Both the position numbers and the translations under genes were made by a program. DNA of 64,000 nt from assembly GCF_024323335.1 (NCBI RefSeq), contig NC_066579.1, positions 354,027,400-354,091,399 on the forward strand, read 5' to 3'. Shown in pieces: positions 45,744 to 57,000 of this stretch. The stretch comes from Lathyrus oleraceus. Its lineage: Eukaryota; Streptophyta; Magnoliopsida; Fabales; Fabaceae. Below the pieces are notes generated by a model, which ran no database searches, had not been told where the DNA came from, and worked only from the letters and a program-made list of their open reading frames with translations. The stretch's first letter is position 1. Every line of letters starts with the position of its first letter.

Positions 45744-45759
45744 CCGTCGAGTACGACGG
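45744..45759 (+). other. AGTA-loop hairpin, middle LTR of G
   Basis: CCGTCG-AGTA-CGACGG, followed by GGGGTGCTAATACCTTCCC, about 190 nt before the PBS. Confidence 0.75.
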
Positions 45760-45892
45760 ATGCGTAGGGGTGCTAATACCTTCCCTTCGCATAACCGACT
45801 CCCGATCCCATTCTCTTTGGTCGCGAGACCATGTCTTTTCCAGGTTTACTCTGAGCGTTTCCTTTCCCTCTTTTGGGATAAATAACGCACGG

Positions 45893-45902
45893 TGGCGGCT
45901 CT
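45893..45902 (+). promoter_or_regulatory. PBS-like 10-mer inside U5 of element G
   Basis: TGGCGGCTCT, one base different from the PBS start. The same sequence occurs in the last LTR at 58756-58765. Confidence 0.6.
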
Positions 45903-45945
45903 GTTGTTCTTCGTTTCCCGCCGGTTTTTCGCGTAATGCGACAGC

Positions 45946-45963
45946 TGGCGACTCTGCTGGGGA
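45946..45963 (+). promoter_or_regulatory. Primer binding site of element G
   Basis: TGGCGACTCTGCTGGGGA two bases after the LTR end, identical to that of element A. Confidence 0.92.
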
Positions 45964-47096
45964 TCATAGAGAAGTTGACCTATGCTGGTCCATCTTCCCT
46001 GAGCGAGTCTCTCCTAGCGCTCTCTAGGTTGGGGTTTTGGTTGCTGTTTGCTGTTATATTTATTGCATTCATTTGTATATATGTGCATTTATTGTTTGCC
46101 TTTGTTGTGTGCATTAATGTTTGCATTCATTCATATTCCTCTGCTGGCTGTGCTGTGTTTCTCTGTTTGGGGTGGGGATTACTCGAGGTAAAAGGCCCAA
46201 TACCCAGGCTATGAGTGAGATCTAGGATACTTAGGAATAGAGTGATTCATGGGAAGCGGGTGGTATTGCGCCACTTAGCGGAACATTGATATCACGAGCA
46301 GTTCAGACCATGGTGGGATATTATCGTTACATACTTCAGGTGTGTATATGATGGTATTCTGCGAAAGGTTATTTATGCTGCGTTTCTCTTCGACTTTACC
46401 CTGGCCTAGATAACACCCGTGAGTGAGGAGGGTTTGATCATTACAGGTACAGTTGCTGATTGGTTGGTGACGTGTTGGTGACTCTTGGTACTGATGGTGA
46501 CTGTGAATTATGGGGCATTTATTTCTGGGACGCCAGAGTTCTGTCCGTGGTTTATCAGCGGGTTCCGTTTATTTCGGATCCCCGGGCTGAGTTGAGAGTA
46601 CTTGTTCAGAGGATCCGTTTGTCACCCGTTCAGTGGTTGTTCCTGCGAAGATAGTAATATAATCTCCGGTTCCGTTTATTTCGGAACCCCCCAAGTTGGA
46701 TTTATGGTGACTTGATCCCACAGATATGACTGGTTCAGAGAAGTGTTGGGCTTTTAGATGACTTGGTGGCACAAGGGCCTGCATTCATGCATTTGCATCA
46801 TATCATCTCGCATTCATCTGCATTCAACTCATGTCTGTCCGTACTCAGGGTCTATTATTTTTTAACTAAGACTTAGGTTGAGAGACATCCGGATGTTAAA
46901 AAATTTGTTGATGAAATTCTATCTGTCTCAATGAAACCAGGAAAAAAAAAAGAGGACTGAATATTCCTAGTACGGACAGACATTGCATGTGTGAGTCATA
47001 CTAACCCATTTGCTGTTTTGTAGGTTCCAGTAATTCAACCGGTGCGCATAGCTTGTCTGTTCAGATAACCTGCTGGGGGTCAACAAATTCAAGCTG
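45964..47096 (+). other. Leader of element G
   Basis: 1.1 kb with no supported gene. Ogre ORF1 would be expected here or just after but is absent, an apparent deletion. A short hydrophobic frame crossing the PBS (45936-46214) is rejected. Confidence 0.7.
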
Positions 47097-48389
47097 ATGG
47101 ATCTTCTCAACGCCGATATCCTTGAACTGAAAGGGATGATGGGGGAGTTGTTCAGTGTTGTGCAAGGGCTTGCCTTGGGACAGAAAGCCATGTCTGAAAG
47201 ATTGGAAAGGATCGAGAAATGGCTGATAGTGGAGAAAGTCCAGGGGAAGGCTCCGTCCTCCGAAGTGAACAAATCTTCTGGTACCGTAGCAAAGGAACCC
47301 TCCGACAGTGGTCCATTTAAGAAGAAGGTTGAGCTAGTTGGTGTGCCCGCAAAGAAGGAACGCAGTAAGGATCGTTATCATCCTTATGCTGCCACTGTAA
47401 CCACTCCTGTCAGCAAATCACCTGCTCAACAGCAACAACTGCCACCTCAACAGAAGACACCGGGAGCTAAGAGCCAGGTGAAGAAGAAGAAAGAGGATCG
47501 TCAGTTTGAGGAACCACCCGTGACTTACGCCCTTCTGTTCCAAAGGTTGATGGATCTTGCTTTAGTACGGCCAAGGATATTGATTCCCCTAGAACGGCAG
47601 AAAAGGCCACCAAACTATGATGAGAATGCCAAGTGCGAGTTTCACTCTGGGGCACCCGGACACAACATTGAGGGCTGTAGAGCTTTTAAGCATGTCGTCC
47701 AGGACATGGTGGACTCCGAGACCATTAACTTGGCCCAGATTATGAAGGGGGATGTCAACCCTGTGCCCAGAAAGGGTCCTGTAAAAGTCAAGATGGTGAA
47801 GAAGGCCAAGAAAGGATTGGAGATGACTGAGGAGGATCAGCTAAAGGTTCCAATGGCTGTGGTCCCAAAACCTCTGGAGCAGGATGGAGTTTTCCCTGTT
47901 AGTGATAATTCTTGTGCGATCGTCACCATAGAGGGAAGTGTATTGATGAAAGACACGACCCAGAAGATGAAGGAAGTAGAAATGGACGATGTAAGGTGTG
48001 GAGCACCCCGTCTGGCAGTTGAAACCGTCCAGGTAGAGAAGGCCCTTGTTGCTGAGAAAGAGAAGAAGTTGTCCATTTCTTCTTATAAGCAAGCTCTGGA
48101 AGTGGTGAAGAACAAAGAGGCGCAAGGCTGGGGAAGGATCATTGACATCGTGATAAAAGCAGACATGTTTGGGGTCGGTTATCAGCCGGATCAAGAGTCG
48201 TCTAGACCAAATAGAGGATGTCGCCCACCATACACCTTCGTCAGTGCAGGGATGTTGGATCCTGGTCATGCCCGTTCAGTGGGTGAAGATGTTGACAGCA
48301 ACCGCGAGTTTGAGGCGTGGATAAAGTCGTGCATACCAGGCAACTGGAAGGCCTCCAAAAGCATCACTGTCACTCATCCAGGAGTGTAG
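47097..48389 (+). CDS. Internally deleted Ogre gag-derived protein, open frame of 430 codons
   Basis: This is the only long unbroken element frame in the window. The N-terminus (MDLLNADILELKGMMGEL, LERIEKWLI) is the coiled-coil-like start of Ogre gag. A basic Pro/Gln/Lys linker (PAQQQQLPPQQKTP) follows directly, so the capsid region is missing. The CX2HX5HX4C knuckle-like motif is kept (CEFHSGAPGHNIEGC, about residues 181-195). The protease with its catalytic aspartate is also missing, yet the segment that normally lies between protease and RT (KEAQGWGRIIDIVIKADMF, RPPYTFVSAGMLDPGHA) is fused in frame, ending WIKSCIPGNWKASK and THPGV. Two independent in-frame deletions with no stop suggest that the frame was maintained. 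It could bind element RNA through the knuckle, but this is inference. Confidence 0.75.
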   Translation: MDLLNADILELKGMMGELFSVVQGLALGQKAMSERLERIEKWLIVEKVQGKAPSSEVNKSSGTVAKEPSDSGPFKKKVELVGVPAKKERSKDRYHPYAATVTTPVSKSPAQQQQLPPQQKTPGAKSQVKKKKEDRQFEEPPVTYALLFQRLMDLALVRPRILIPLERQKRPPNYDENAKCEFHSGAPGHNIEGCRAFKHVVQDMVDSETINLAQIMKGDVNPVPRKGPVKVKMVKKAKKGLEMTEEDQLKVPMAVVPKPLEQDGVFPVSDNSCAIVTIEGSVLMKDTTQKMKEVEMDDVRCGAPRLAVETVQVEKALVAEKEKKLSISSYKQALEVVKNKEAQGWGRIIDIVIKADMFGVGYQPDQESSRPNRGCRPPYTFVSAGMLDPGHARSVGEDVDSNREFEAWIKSCIPGNWKASKSITVTHPGV

Positions 48390-50562
48390 TATTTCTGTGT
48401 TTTAATCTTGTTTGCATGAAAGCCATACGTTTTGCCCGAAGCGTACTGGTCCATTGTAAGGGCCACCTCATGTGTTTCATTTTGCAACATTTTGCATCAG
48501 TAATAAATGGATGTTTTTTGTAATTAAAAGCGGCGTTCCCTGTTTTTCACTTTTTGCAGTTTTAAAAAATAAAATAAAAATGGCAATGTTTTATTTTCCT
48601 TCCTTTTGATTCGTTTGGTTCCGACCACAAAAGTGATTACCCTCCTGATCTCATCGATAACAATTTGGTTATACCTCTATATGACTTCGACAATCCAAGC
48701 TATCATGCCGAAGAAGAAGGCGCAGAAGATTGTGATCAGCTGGAATTAGCCAGGTTGTTGAAACAAGAGGAGAAGGTGATTCAACCGCACGAGAAGCGAG
48801 TCAAGTTTGTCATCCCAGGTACCGCCGAGGTCAGAAGGGAAAGTGAAAGTTGAGGCCGCTTCAGAGGCAAGTCGAGAACAGAATGGTAGCCCTGTTAGAA
48901 GAGCAGGTTGATACGTATGCCTGATTGTATTTAGATACACCAGGGCGGAATACCAATGTCCTGGGGCACGAGCTACCCTTAAGAGAAGACTGTCCTCCAG
49001 TGAAGCGGAAACTGGTGCTGAAAGATGAGAAGGTGTATGGACCACCAAGATGTGAACAGAGCTAATCTGAGGGATGAATTCCCGGTACTTCACAATGAGG
49101 TATTGGTTGATTATATGGCTCAGGTCTCAGTGTTTATCTTCATGGATGGCTTCTTGGCCAAAACCAGATTGAATTGTTGCCATATGATATGAAGTAAACC
49201 AGGTCCATCACACAAGGGGCACCTTCTTGTTCTAAGTTGACGTCGTTCTGTCACATGAGGCCGGTTCCACGTATCAGAGGTCTACGGTGACTTTGTTTCA
49301 TGATATGATTCATCGTGAAAGCAAATGCCATGTTGATGACATGATGGCAAAGTCCCAAGCAGAACAGGGGCATCCGGTGGACTTGGGGCAAGTTGGTTGA
49401 TTGGTTGAGATAACTCACACTGTTGAGCCCGAGTCAGTACACTTAGGGGGTGCTGTTCATCAAGCTACCGAGACTTGTTGTGAGTAAATCAGAAGAATCA
49501 AGATTGATCCTGCAAAAAAAAAAAAAAAAAAAAAGGGATAAATTGCAGGAACTTCTGATTCCGATGCTTCCCAGGGGGATGATTGTTAATCTGGTACTCG
49601 GCAGCCCTCGAGGGGTCTATGAGGTGCGTACTGAGTCAGCATGGCTAGTCTTGTCGAAAAGAGTATGCAATTTACCTAAGCAAAAAGTTTATCGACGGTG
49701 AAACAATACACTCACTGTTCGAAAAAACTTGATGTACTTTGGCATAGGCTGCTCGCCGACTGAGACAGTGTATGCTGATTCATACCACTTCGTGTATATC
49801 CAAAATGGATTTGGCTAGGTATGTGTTTGAAAAGCTAGTAGCAACCCATGAAAGGTTATCAACCAAGGAAGTTTGAGGTCCCTGATGAGGACATCTCGAG
49901 GTACTCAAATCGAAAGATTGAGAGTGACCGATCCCGGAGGAGGGGCCTGGCCCTGAATCCGAACGGATTCAGATGTCTGATGGGGAAGTTAGGGTAAAAG
50001 AGGTAGTGCTTCCCGGATAACTTTTAAATGCACCAACGATGGTGACCAAACATAAAGTCTGTATCGTGGGTGTCGAACCTTGGGATGTGCATCTACCTGG
50101 GGCAGTGTCTTCCACACAGATGTATGAGAAATCAGAGAACGCTAAATGGATAAGGACTCGGTATGACACGTTAAGCCCAACTGAGGAGAGAGGGCTGACA
50201 GTTACTTGTCGTGGGGCGTTGTACCCAGTGAATGAAGCGCATTGTTGACTGAGAAGTGTGACCTCGAGCGTACCACGTGGAGGAATTGGTTGAAAAGGAT
50301 CCTTCCTTCTCAAGACGATCATAGGGCAAATGGATAAACAGTTATGAGTGTCTCATTCGTGGTCAAGAAGGTTTTCTCAGACCAGACCATGTGGTTGATG
50401 ATCGCGGATGACGACGATTTTCCATTCCCTGTGAATGCGGACGCAGTTAGAAAATACTTCGTGAAGGAGACCCGCTGGACGAAAAGAATAAAGAGTCCAG
50501 GCAAAAAAGGGGCATCCCGGCGAACCAAGAAAAAAGAGAAAAAAGGTTCGGGCAAAAGTTAG
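48390..50562 (+). pseudogene. Eroded Ogre pol of element G
   Basis: Fragments appear in the normal order with many stops and deletions. At 48665 the pre-RT region reads DFDNPSYHAEEEGAED and KQEEKVIQPHEKRV. Near 49140 a trace of the first RT motif (FMDGF) survives. At 49283 the second motif appears as TLFHDMIHRESKCHVDDMM, with HVDD in place of YVDD. An A-run at 49513-49534 sits inside the following RT part. Near 49665-49715 is an RNase H trace (SKRVCN to KKFIDGET in another frame). Near 50130-50240 and 50344-50450 are the integrase C-terminal traces (KWIRTRYDTLSPTEERGLT, VVKKVFSDQTMWL, VNADAVRKYFVKE). The second RNase H and the integrase core are not seen. Confidence 0.8.
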
Positions 50563-51639
50563 GGATAATAAAAGAAAAGAACGGTACACCCGGCAAGTTG
50601 AAAACCCGCGAGGGCGACTTGGGCAAAAAAGGGTATCCCGGTGGACTGAAACCCGAAAGGGCGGTCCAGGCAAAAGAGGGAATGAAACGAACAACTGCGT
50701 CCAGCATGATCGTTTTTGCTCATGATGACTTGGATAATCTCCGACAGAGACCGATCGGAAGCGTCTCGTTCAGAAGACAGAAAGTGTGGAAAGTCTCGAG
50801 GACATATGAGGTGTAACCGAATTGGAACCCGATGAGATCACGGTTCCGCATTGCCAATAGGATAGATTTTTTCCTTTGTGCGCAATCACCTCTTTCCAGG
50901 TTTTGCTTCTTGTGTGTTGCTCAATTCTGAGCCATCTTTTTGTTTCAGTCAATAAAGTGTGTGTTCAGTCAAATAGTTTTGTTTTTGTTTTCATTACCGC
51001 TTTGATTACGAAAACATCCGTTCGTTTTGATAAAGAATACTTGCATTTTGAAACATAGAGGTCCTTTCCGACGCATGCTTGTGAGATTAAAATCTGGAAA
51101 TCTTACTCGGAAGTTTTGAGTGACCTAAGTGTAAAAATATTGAAACACCTGAAGGCATACCTGGGGCACGCTTTTATCTGACGATTTCTGATGCAGGTAC
51201 TGTTAGATATCTTCATTCACTTACCGGTGGTACTGTGAACCCTCGTTGACAAAAATCCTGGCAGAGCCTGATCAGGGGCAAGGGATAGTTGAACGGTGAA
51301 AAGACAATGAAGGATTACGACGACGGTTCTGGAAAGTTAATCAAGAAGACTCTTCAAAGTCTGATGATTGGAAAGTTTGTATGAATACCAGGAGTTCGAT
51401 CCCCGTGGAGTACGGACGAGATTTGGAATACAAGATGATGGAGCAGAAAAGTCCAGAAGCGTCTGGAAGTTCGTAAAAGAGGAAAGCCGACACTATGGGT
51501 GGACGATGGATGCCGCAGTTCGGCGACTCGACAGGTGTTCCGTGTCTAATAAGCTGTATTTCCCCAGTAGGTGTGAGAGCGTTACCTCCATAACAGATTT
51601 GAGATCAGTGTCTCCTCAGCAAGCCTGAAGGTTGCCGTA

Positions 51640-52112
51640 TCCCCAGCGGAGTTGTGATTGTTTTCCAAGTCTGAAGCTGTCTTCCCAGCAGAGGTTGTGT
51701 TGATGGTTTTTCCCCAGCAAAGGTTTGTCTTTCCCCAGCAGGATGGGAGTTGACATGGTTATAGGATCCCCAGTACAGTTCCTGGAGTTCCCCGGTGTTG
51801 TCTCTGGAGGAGACGTGTGTTTATGCATTCATCATTTAGATAAGCATAGCATATCGCATCATTAGTGCATAGCATTCCCATGATCATGGGGGCATTGTGT
51901 AAAACAAAAAAAAAAACAAAAAAAAACTCATGCATCAACATTGCAAACATATCCATTAGCCCTAGGCCGTGGTGATCAGCCGAGTTTGGGTTGTTGGAAA
52001 GAGTTTAGCATCGCGCCATTGGATCGGTTTCAGAATTGGGTTCATCAGCATGATTGAGAGGTTGGTGTTTTCCCAACAAGTGATTCCTCAGTCGAGTGGG
52101 TATCCCCAGCAG
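51640..52112 (+). repeat. Dispersed TCCCCAGCAG-like words in 3'UTR of G
   Basis: TCCCCAGCGGAG at 51640, CTTCCCAGCAGAGG at 51681, TCCCCAGCAA at 51711, TCCCCAGCAGG at 51732, TCCCCAGCAG at 52103, and weaker copies. They match the complement of the PBS (TCCCCAGCAGAGTCGCCA) and so resemble the primer tRNA. Confidence 0.6.
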
Positions 52113-53190
52113 TGTTAATCCCCAATTGTTAGCGTCTTGCCAGCTTGGGTCTGTTTCCCTAGCGGAGGTGGGTGTGTCTGGTCTCTCCATATAGAGCCAA
52201 CCCCTTAAGCAGAAAGTGTCTATCCTTTCCTGCCATTTCCCCACTGAGATACGTCCTCGTGGATGACGGTTGTTTCCGTTCCCTCCCCACACGGGATGAG
52301 TTTTCCCTATTGAGTTCTTTCCTGATTAGGGTGAGTCTTGGTTCAGTTTGCCTTTTTGGATCGATCCTAAACTGGCTCCCCGTTGACCGTCTCTTGTGCT
52401 TCCCTGGTGCATAAATGAATAGTCGCTCACCAACTGGCACTCATTCATCTTATCCTCAGCGGAATTTGTTGGCCTCTACCTACAAACCGGTAGTTGTAAG
52501 TCCTATCTTTGTGGTTTCCTACCTACAAGCTGGTAGTTGTAAAATCCCACTTTCACCCCCTAGCAGAGGTTTTTTGTGGTTCATTCTGTTTGTTGGCCTC
52601 TACCTACAAACCGGTAGTTGTAAGTCCTATCTTTGTGGTTTCCTACCTACAAGCTGGTAGTTGTAAAATCCCACGTTCTCCCTTTGGAGGAGTTAACCCT
52701 TTGTGCTCATCCTGATTGATGACGGTTACTTTTTCCGTGGTTTTCTGCCTACAAACCGGTAGATGTAATCCCCTCTTTGTGGTATTGGTAGTCTTGCCTT
52801 GATCAAGCAGTATTGTCCCCATTGGGTCTTCCCCTTCTCTTTGGATACTTGCTCCGAGTTAGCAACTTTATCCTCTGATTGGTCATCTTTTGCATACCTA
52901 GTCCTGGTACCCTGATGCCTTTCTTTTCGGTCGACTATTCATTTAACAACCTGCAACCCGGTTATGGATAATCTTCCATGCGAGGTTATTATCTACGTTT
53001 TGACGGCTATAGATAATATATCTCATGCACTCTTTGGTCAATCTTTCGATTGTTATCTCCAGCAGAGTAAGATTCGTATTCCTTGTGGAATTGAATGTCC
53101 ATCCTTTAACAAGACTGCTTTTCTAAGCCCTCTTCAGGATGTTGAGTGTTTTGGAACACAAACCAATTCACGCTTTGGCACTCAGGCCAA

Positions 53191-53638
53191 TTTTTCCGGT
53201 ATTCAGACCGAAGAAGTTTCCGACGATCAGGTCGATGTACTTATGATTTTTCCGGTATTCAGACCGAAGAAGTTTCCGACGATCAGGTCGATGTACTTAT
53301 GATTTTTCCGGTATTCAGACCGAATAAGTTTCCGACGATCAGGTCGATGTACTTATGATTTTTCCGGTATTCAGACCGAAGAAGTTTCCGACGATCAGGT
53401 CGATGTACTTATGATTTTTCCGGTATTCAGACCGAAGAAGTTTCCGACGATCAGGTCGATGTACTTATGTTTTTTCCGGTATTCAGACCGAAGAAGTTTC
53501 CGACGATCAGGTCGATGTACTTATGTTTTTTCCGGTATTCAGACCGAAGAAGTTTTCGACGATCAGGTCGATGTACTTATGTTTTTTCCGGTATTCAGAC
53601 CGAAGAAGTTTCCGACGATCAGGTCGATGTACTTATGG
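53191..53638 (+). repeat. 56-bp tandem array, copy 2
   Basis: Eight units, position for position the same as 40329-40776, including the variant third and seventh units. The arrays were therefore copied as a block and did not expand separately. Confidence 0.97.
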
Positions 53639-54025
53639 CACTCAGGCCAATTTTCCGGTGTTCAGACCGAGGTGGCATTCAGGCCAATTTCCGATGTTTC
53701 AGATCAACATCAAATCTCTCATATCCCGATGCTCAGTATTCAGACTGACGAGCGGCGCTCAGGCCATGGTTATCCCTGTGTTACCATTTATTTTGGTATC
53801 CAGGTCGACGTTTCTGTTTCGGTATTCAGGCCGATTTCTTTTTTCCGTTCCAGACGGATTTTTCTTTCAAGACTGTTTCTTTGCCGATCCTGACAGGCAT
53901 TCTTGTATTATATCCAGTTGGTGCAAATTTCTACGGTTCTTAGTATTCAATCCCTGTTTACCCTGAAAGTATGATAGCCGTTGCTCTCATCCATTCGGGT
54001 TCCCAGCTGATTGAATAGGGGCAGC

Positions 54026-57000
54026 TGTAGCACCTCAAATTTGCACCCATCATTGTACATACATTTTCATATTAGGACATAGCATATCATGGTCCACTGC
54101 ATAGCATTGCATTGTCCTTTGCCCCAAGTGCAAGCCAATCAAGAAATTAGGTCAAACTGATCAGGAGATCAGTCAACCAAGCAAGCAAGTGTGTTTCTCA
54201 AGGAGCCAAGGCCTTAGGGTTTGTCAATCATGTTCACATGACCTGGAGGTCCATTTGAAGTGTTTTGGTCAAGGATTGGATGTTCAGAAGTCATCAGTCA
54301 GTGCACAGTCAGTCAGAAACCCTAAAAAGTCAACTGTTGGTCAACTGTCCATTTAATCAGTGATTTGGTGATGGAAATTGGTTTGAGTGGTCTCATTCAT
54401 GTCCATATAGTCCTCATATATCATGTCAAACACCATCATGGAAGAATTTGAAGCCAGATCAGAAATTTCCAAAAATGGAAACTGGACCTGTAACTGAAAC
54501 CTGCCAAAAATGGAAAGTCTTGATCCTCAAACTTACATCATGATACAAGCTTCAAATGAATTTTTGCCCAACATGAAAGTTGAAGATCTTGTTCTCCCAT
54601 TTCCAAAAAGTCCAAGAACACTCAATTCCCATGTATGGTTGGCAAGTTATGATCAATTCATTTTCAAAAATTCTTGAACTTCAAAAGGCCATATCTCTCA
54701 AACCATTTGGCCAAATTGGGTGGGGTTTTTTCCTACAAGTCACATTTGATCCCCTCTTTCCAAAAATGTAACTTTCATGTGCCAAAACTTCACCAATCAA
54801 AATGGCATTTTTTGACTTACTTGAATTAATTTCAAGTGAAGTAAAATTTTGACTTTTCAAAATAAACCTTTTCCATCATTTTGGCCAATTGGAACTTGCT
54901 TGGAATGTTATTTGCAGCATGTTCAAAGTCAAATTCGTGCAAGTACATACACCCATGCCAACTTGCTTGAAACTTGGAAAAAAAGTACATTTCTCACCAA
55001 ATCTATCCCACCATTTCATGGACCATGCTTGGTACTATCAAACAGAGTATTTAGAGATCATTTTCTGTCAAGTGAAAACCCCTAGCAGCTGCAAACCAAC
55101 ACAGAAATCACTCATTCCCTAAAAACTTCATTTTGGCATTTTCCAAAAATCTGTCAAAAACTCTCAAAGAACTGAGCCTGGCCATTGTTGTTCCACCATC
55201 CAAGCATCATTGTGGACACATTTCAATCATCATTCTCCATCTGTAACAGCTTTTATCCAACTGTTTTTTCTTCACACATCATCCATGGCAGAACTCGGGT
55301 TAGGCCATTTCAAGAGCTGCTGAACCAAAATCCTTCAACCATCCATCTTTGGGAAGCTATTGGCACATCTGTTTCAAGCCAAACACACGAAAAAGCAACT
55401 GAACCACGACTGTTCTTCAGAACTGGTAAGGATTCGACCTCCTCATTTTGCTAAATCAATACATGCTTTAAAAAGATCTTTCCATGCTGAGCTTAACAGT
55501 GGTTGTGGTTTTAAAAATGATTGAGTATTTGCAAAGATGTGTTGGTTTGAAGTTTGGTGATGAAACTTGTTTGTGCTCGATTCTTGAGTTTTGTGATGTC
55601 TTAATGAAAACCAATGATGGATTCATGTTGCTTGTTGTCTGCTGATCATTTTTGTATATGCAATTGCATTTTCTGGAAAAAAATTGGTTGAGTCGAATTG
55701 GGAAGGGATGAATGTTGTTACTGTGTGTTTGAAACCCTAGAAATATCCAAACCTTGCCCAGAACTGGAATTCACGTGCTGTAGCTTCCAGAGCCAATCAA
55801 ATTATTTCATTTCATGGCCCAAAACGGCAGCGTTTTGTTAAGTGGCCTGGATAATTACAAAATTGCCACTGGCGTGGCATGTCTCATTGAATAAATGTTG
55901 TTTTTCTCATTTTTATTTCAATTTGATGCAACAACTTGCAAAAATCATAACATCTCCAATTTTAATCCAAATTTAATGGGATTTTTTGCATTAGCTTCAT
56001 CATGATCTTTACTTTTTTATCATAATTTTTCCAGAATTTTGTGATCAATGGATTTTAATTGGTATTAGGGTTTGTGACATGTATGCATATTTTGTAAACT
56101 TTGCCAAAACATTTGTGAAATGATGATGCTTTATCCTATGGCTCTCAAATTTTTTGTGCTTAAACTAGACACACTCATGGTGATTTTGGTGTAGAGTTTG
56201 TGAATTTATCATTGCTGGTTTGTGAGATATGATGTTTTGAATTAGGGTGTGACAATTTGTGTCACACCATTGATGTACAACTTGCTGATTTTTGTATCCA
56301 TGTTTCTTGACCTTCAAATGATTTGATTTTTTGCATGAACCTACTCCTGTATGTCTAGTTTACATGTGAATTTTCTTGGATTTATTTGTGGCATTTCCTA
56401 ATTGTTTGAGATTTTCTCCCCTGCTTGGTCATATGTTGACTTTTTGTGACACACGTTCCCATTTCATTTGTGAAATTCTCATACTTTATTAGATGGACAT
56501 GAAATTTTACATGAGATAACTGGACATCCTCATCTTTGCCATGGTTTTAGTCCCATTCATTTATCATACACCATCTCTGATTTATGATTTTTCTAAGTTG
56601 ATGCATGTTTGGTTGACTTCTTTGAGCATGTTCAAAATTGCTTTGACTTTCTGATTTTCATTGACTGCCTTCCACTTGTCCAAATGAGATGAAATTTGAC
56701 ATGCTTACCATGCTATGTGTTAGGATTGATCATGATTTATTTGGTGATTTTTGGAAATGTTTTAGTTTGCTTTTGATGCAAGTCTTGCTGTTGACTTCTA
56801 TGAGCTTCTAAATGCCATGTTTTGATCTAATTTGTTCATGAAATGATGATAGTGATTGATATGCATGTGAACCCAATTGGTATTGATTCTTGATTGTTTG
56901 AACATGATTTTGGACACTTGTCATTTGCTGTTTTGACTTTCTCATTCTCTTTTGACCCTAGGCTCGTCCTAGTGGTCCTGTTACTCACCTTTGAGCTTGT

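Larger units (their letters stand above)
41164..45943 (+). repeat. Middle LTR of element G (4780 bp)
   Basis: It starts TGTAGCACCTC after a PPT and ends GTAATGCGACA before the PBS. Several short open frames inside (41718-42591, 44394-44714, 45661-46027) repeat in the other LTR only because the LTR is duplicated; no protein family is recognised. No convincing TATA box was found. The last 1 kb holds tandem hairpins and the structured module. Confidence 0.95.
50563..54025 (+). other. 3'UTR of element G
   Basis: About 3.5 kb without a supported gene. It contains G-rich and Lys-codon-rich text after pol, a zone with repeated TCCCCAGCAG-like words (51640-52112), a roughly 121-bp near-duplication at 52469-52551 and 52590-52672 (CTACCTACAAACCGGTAGTTG), the 56-bp array, and a PPT at 54015-54025. 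Confidence 0.8.

Noticed and set aside
45936..46214. Hydrophobic 92-aa ORF that could look like a membrane protein
   Set aside because: It starts in the LTR end and crosses the PBS; no family similarity, and it lies in the element leader.
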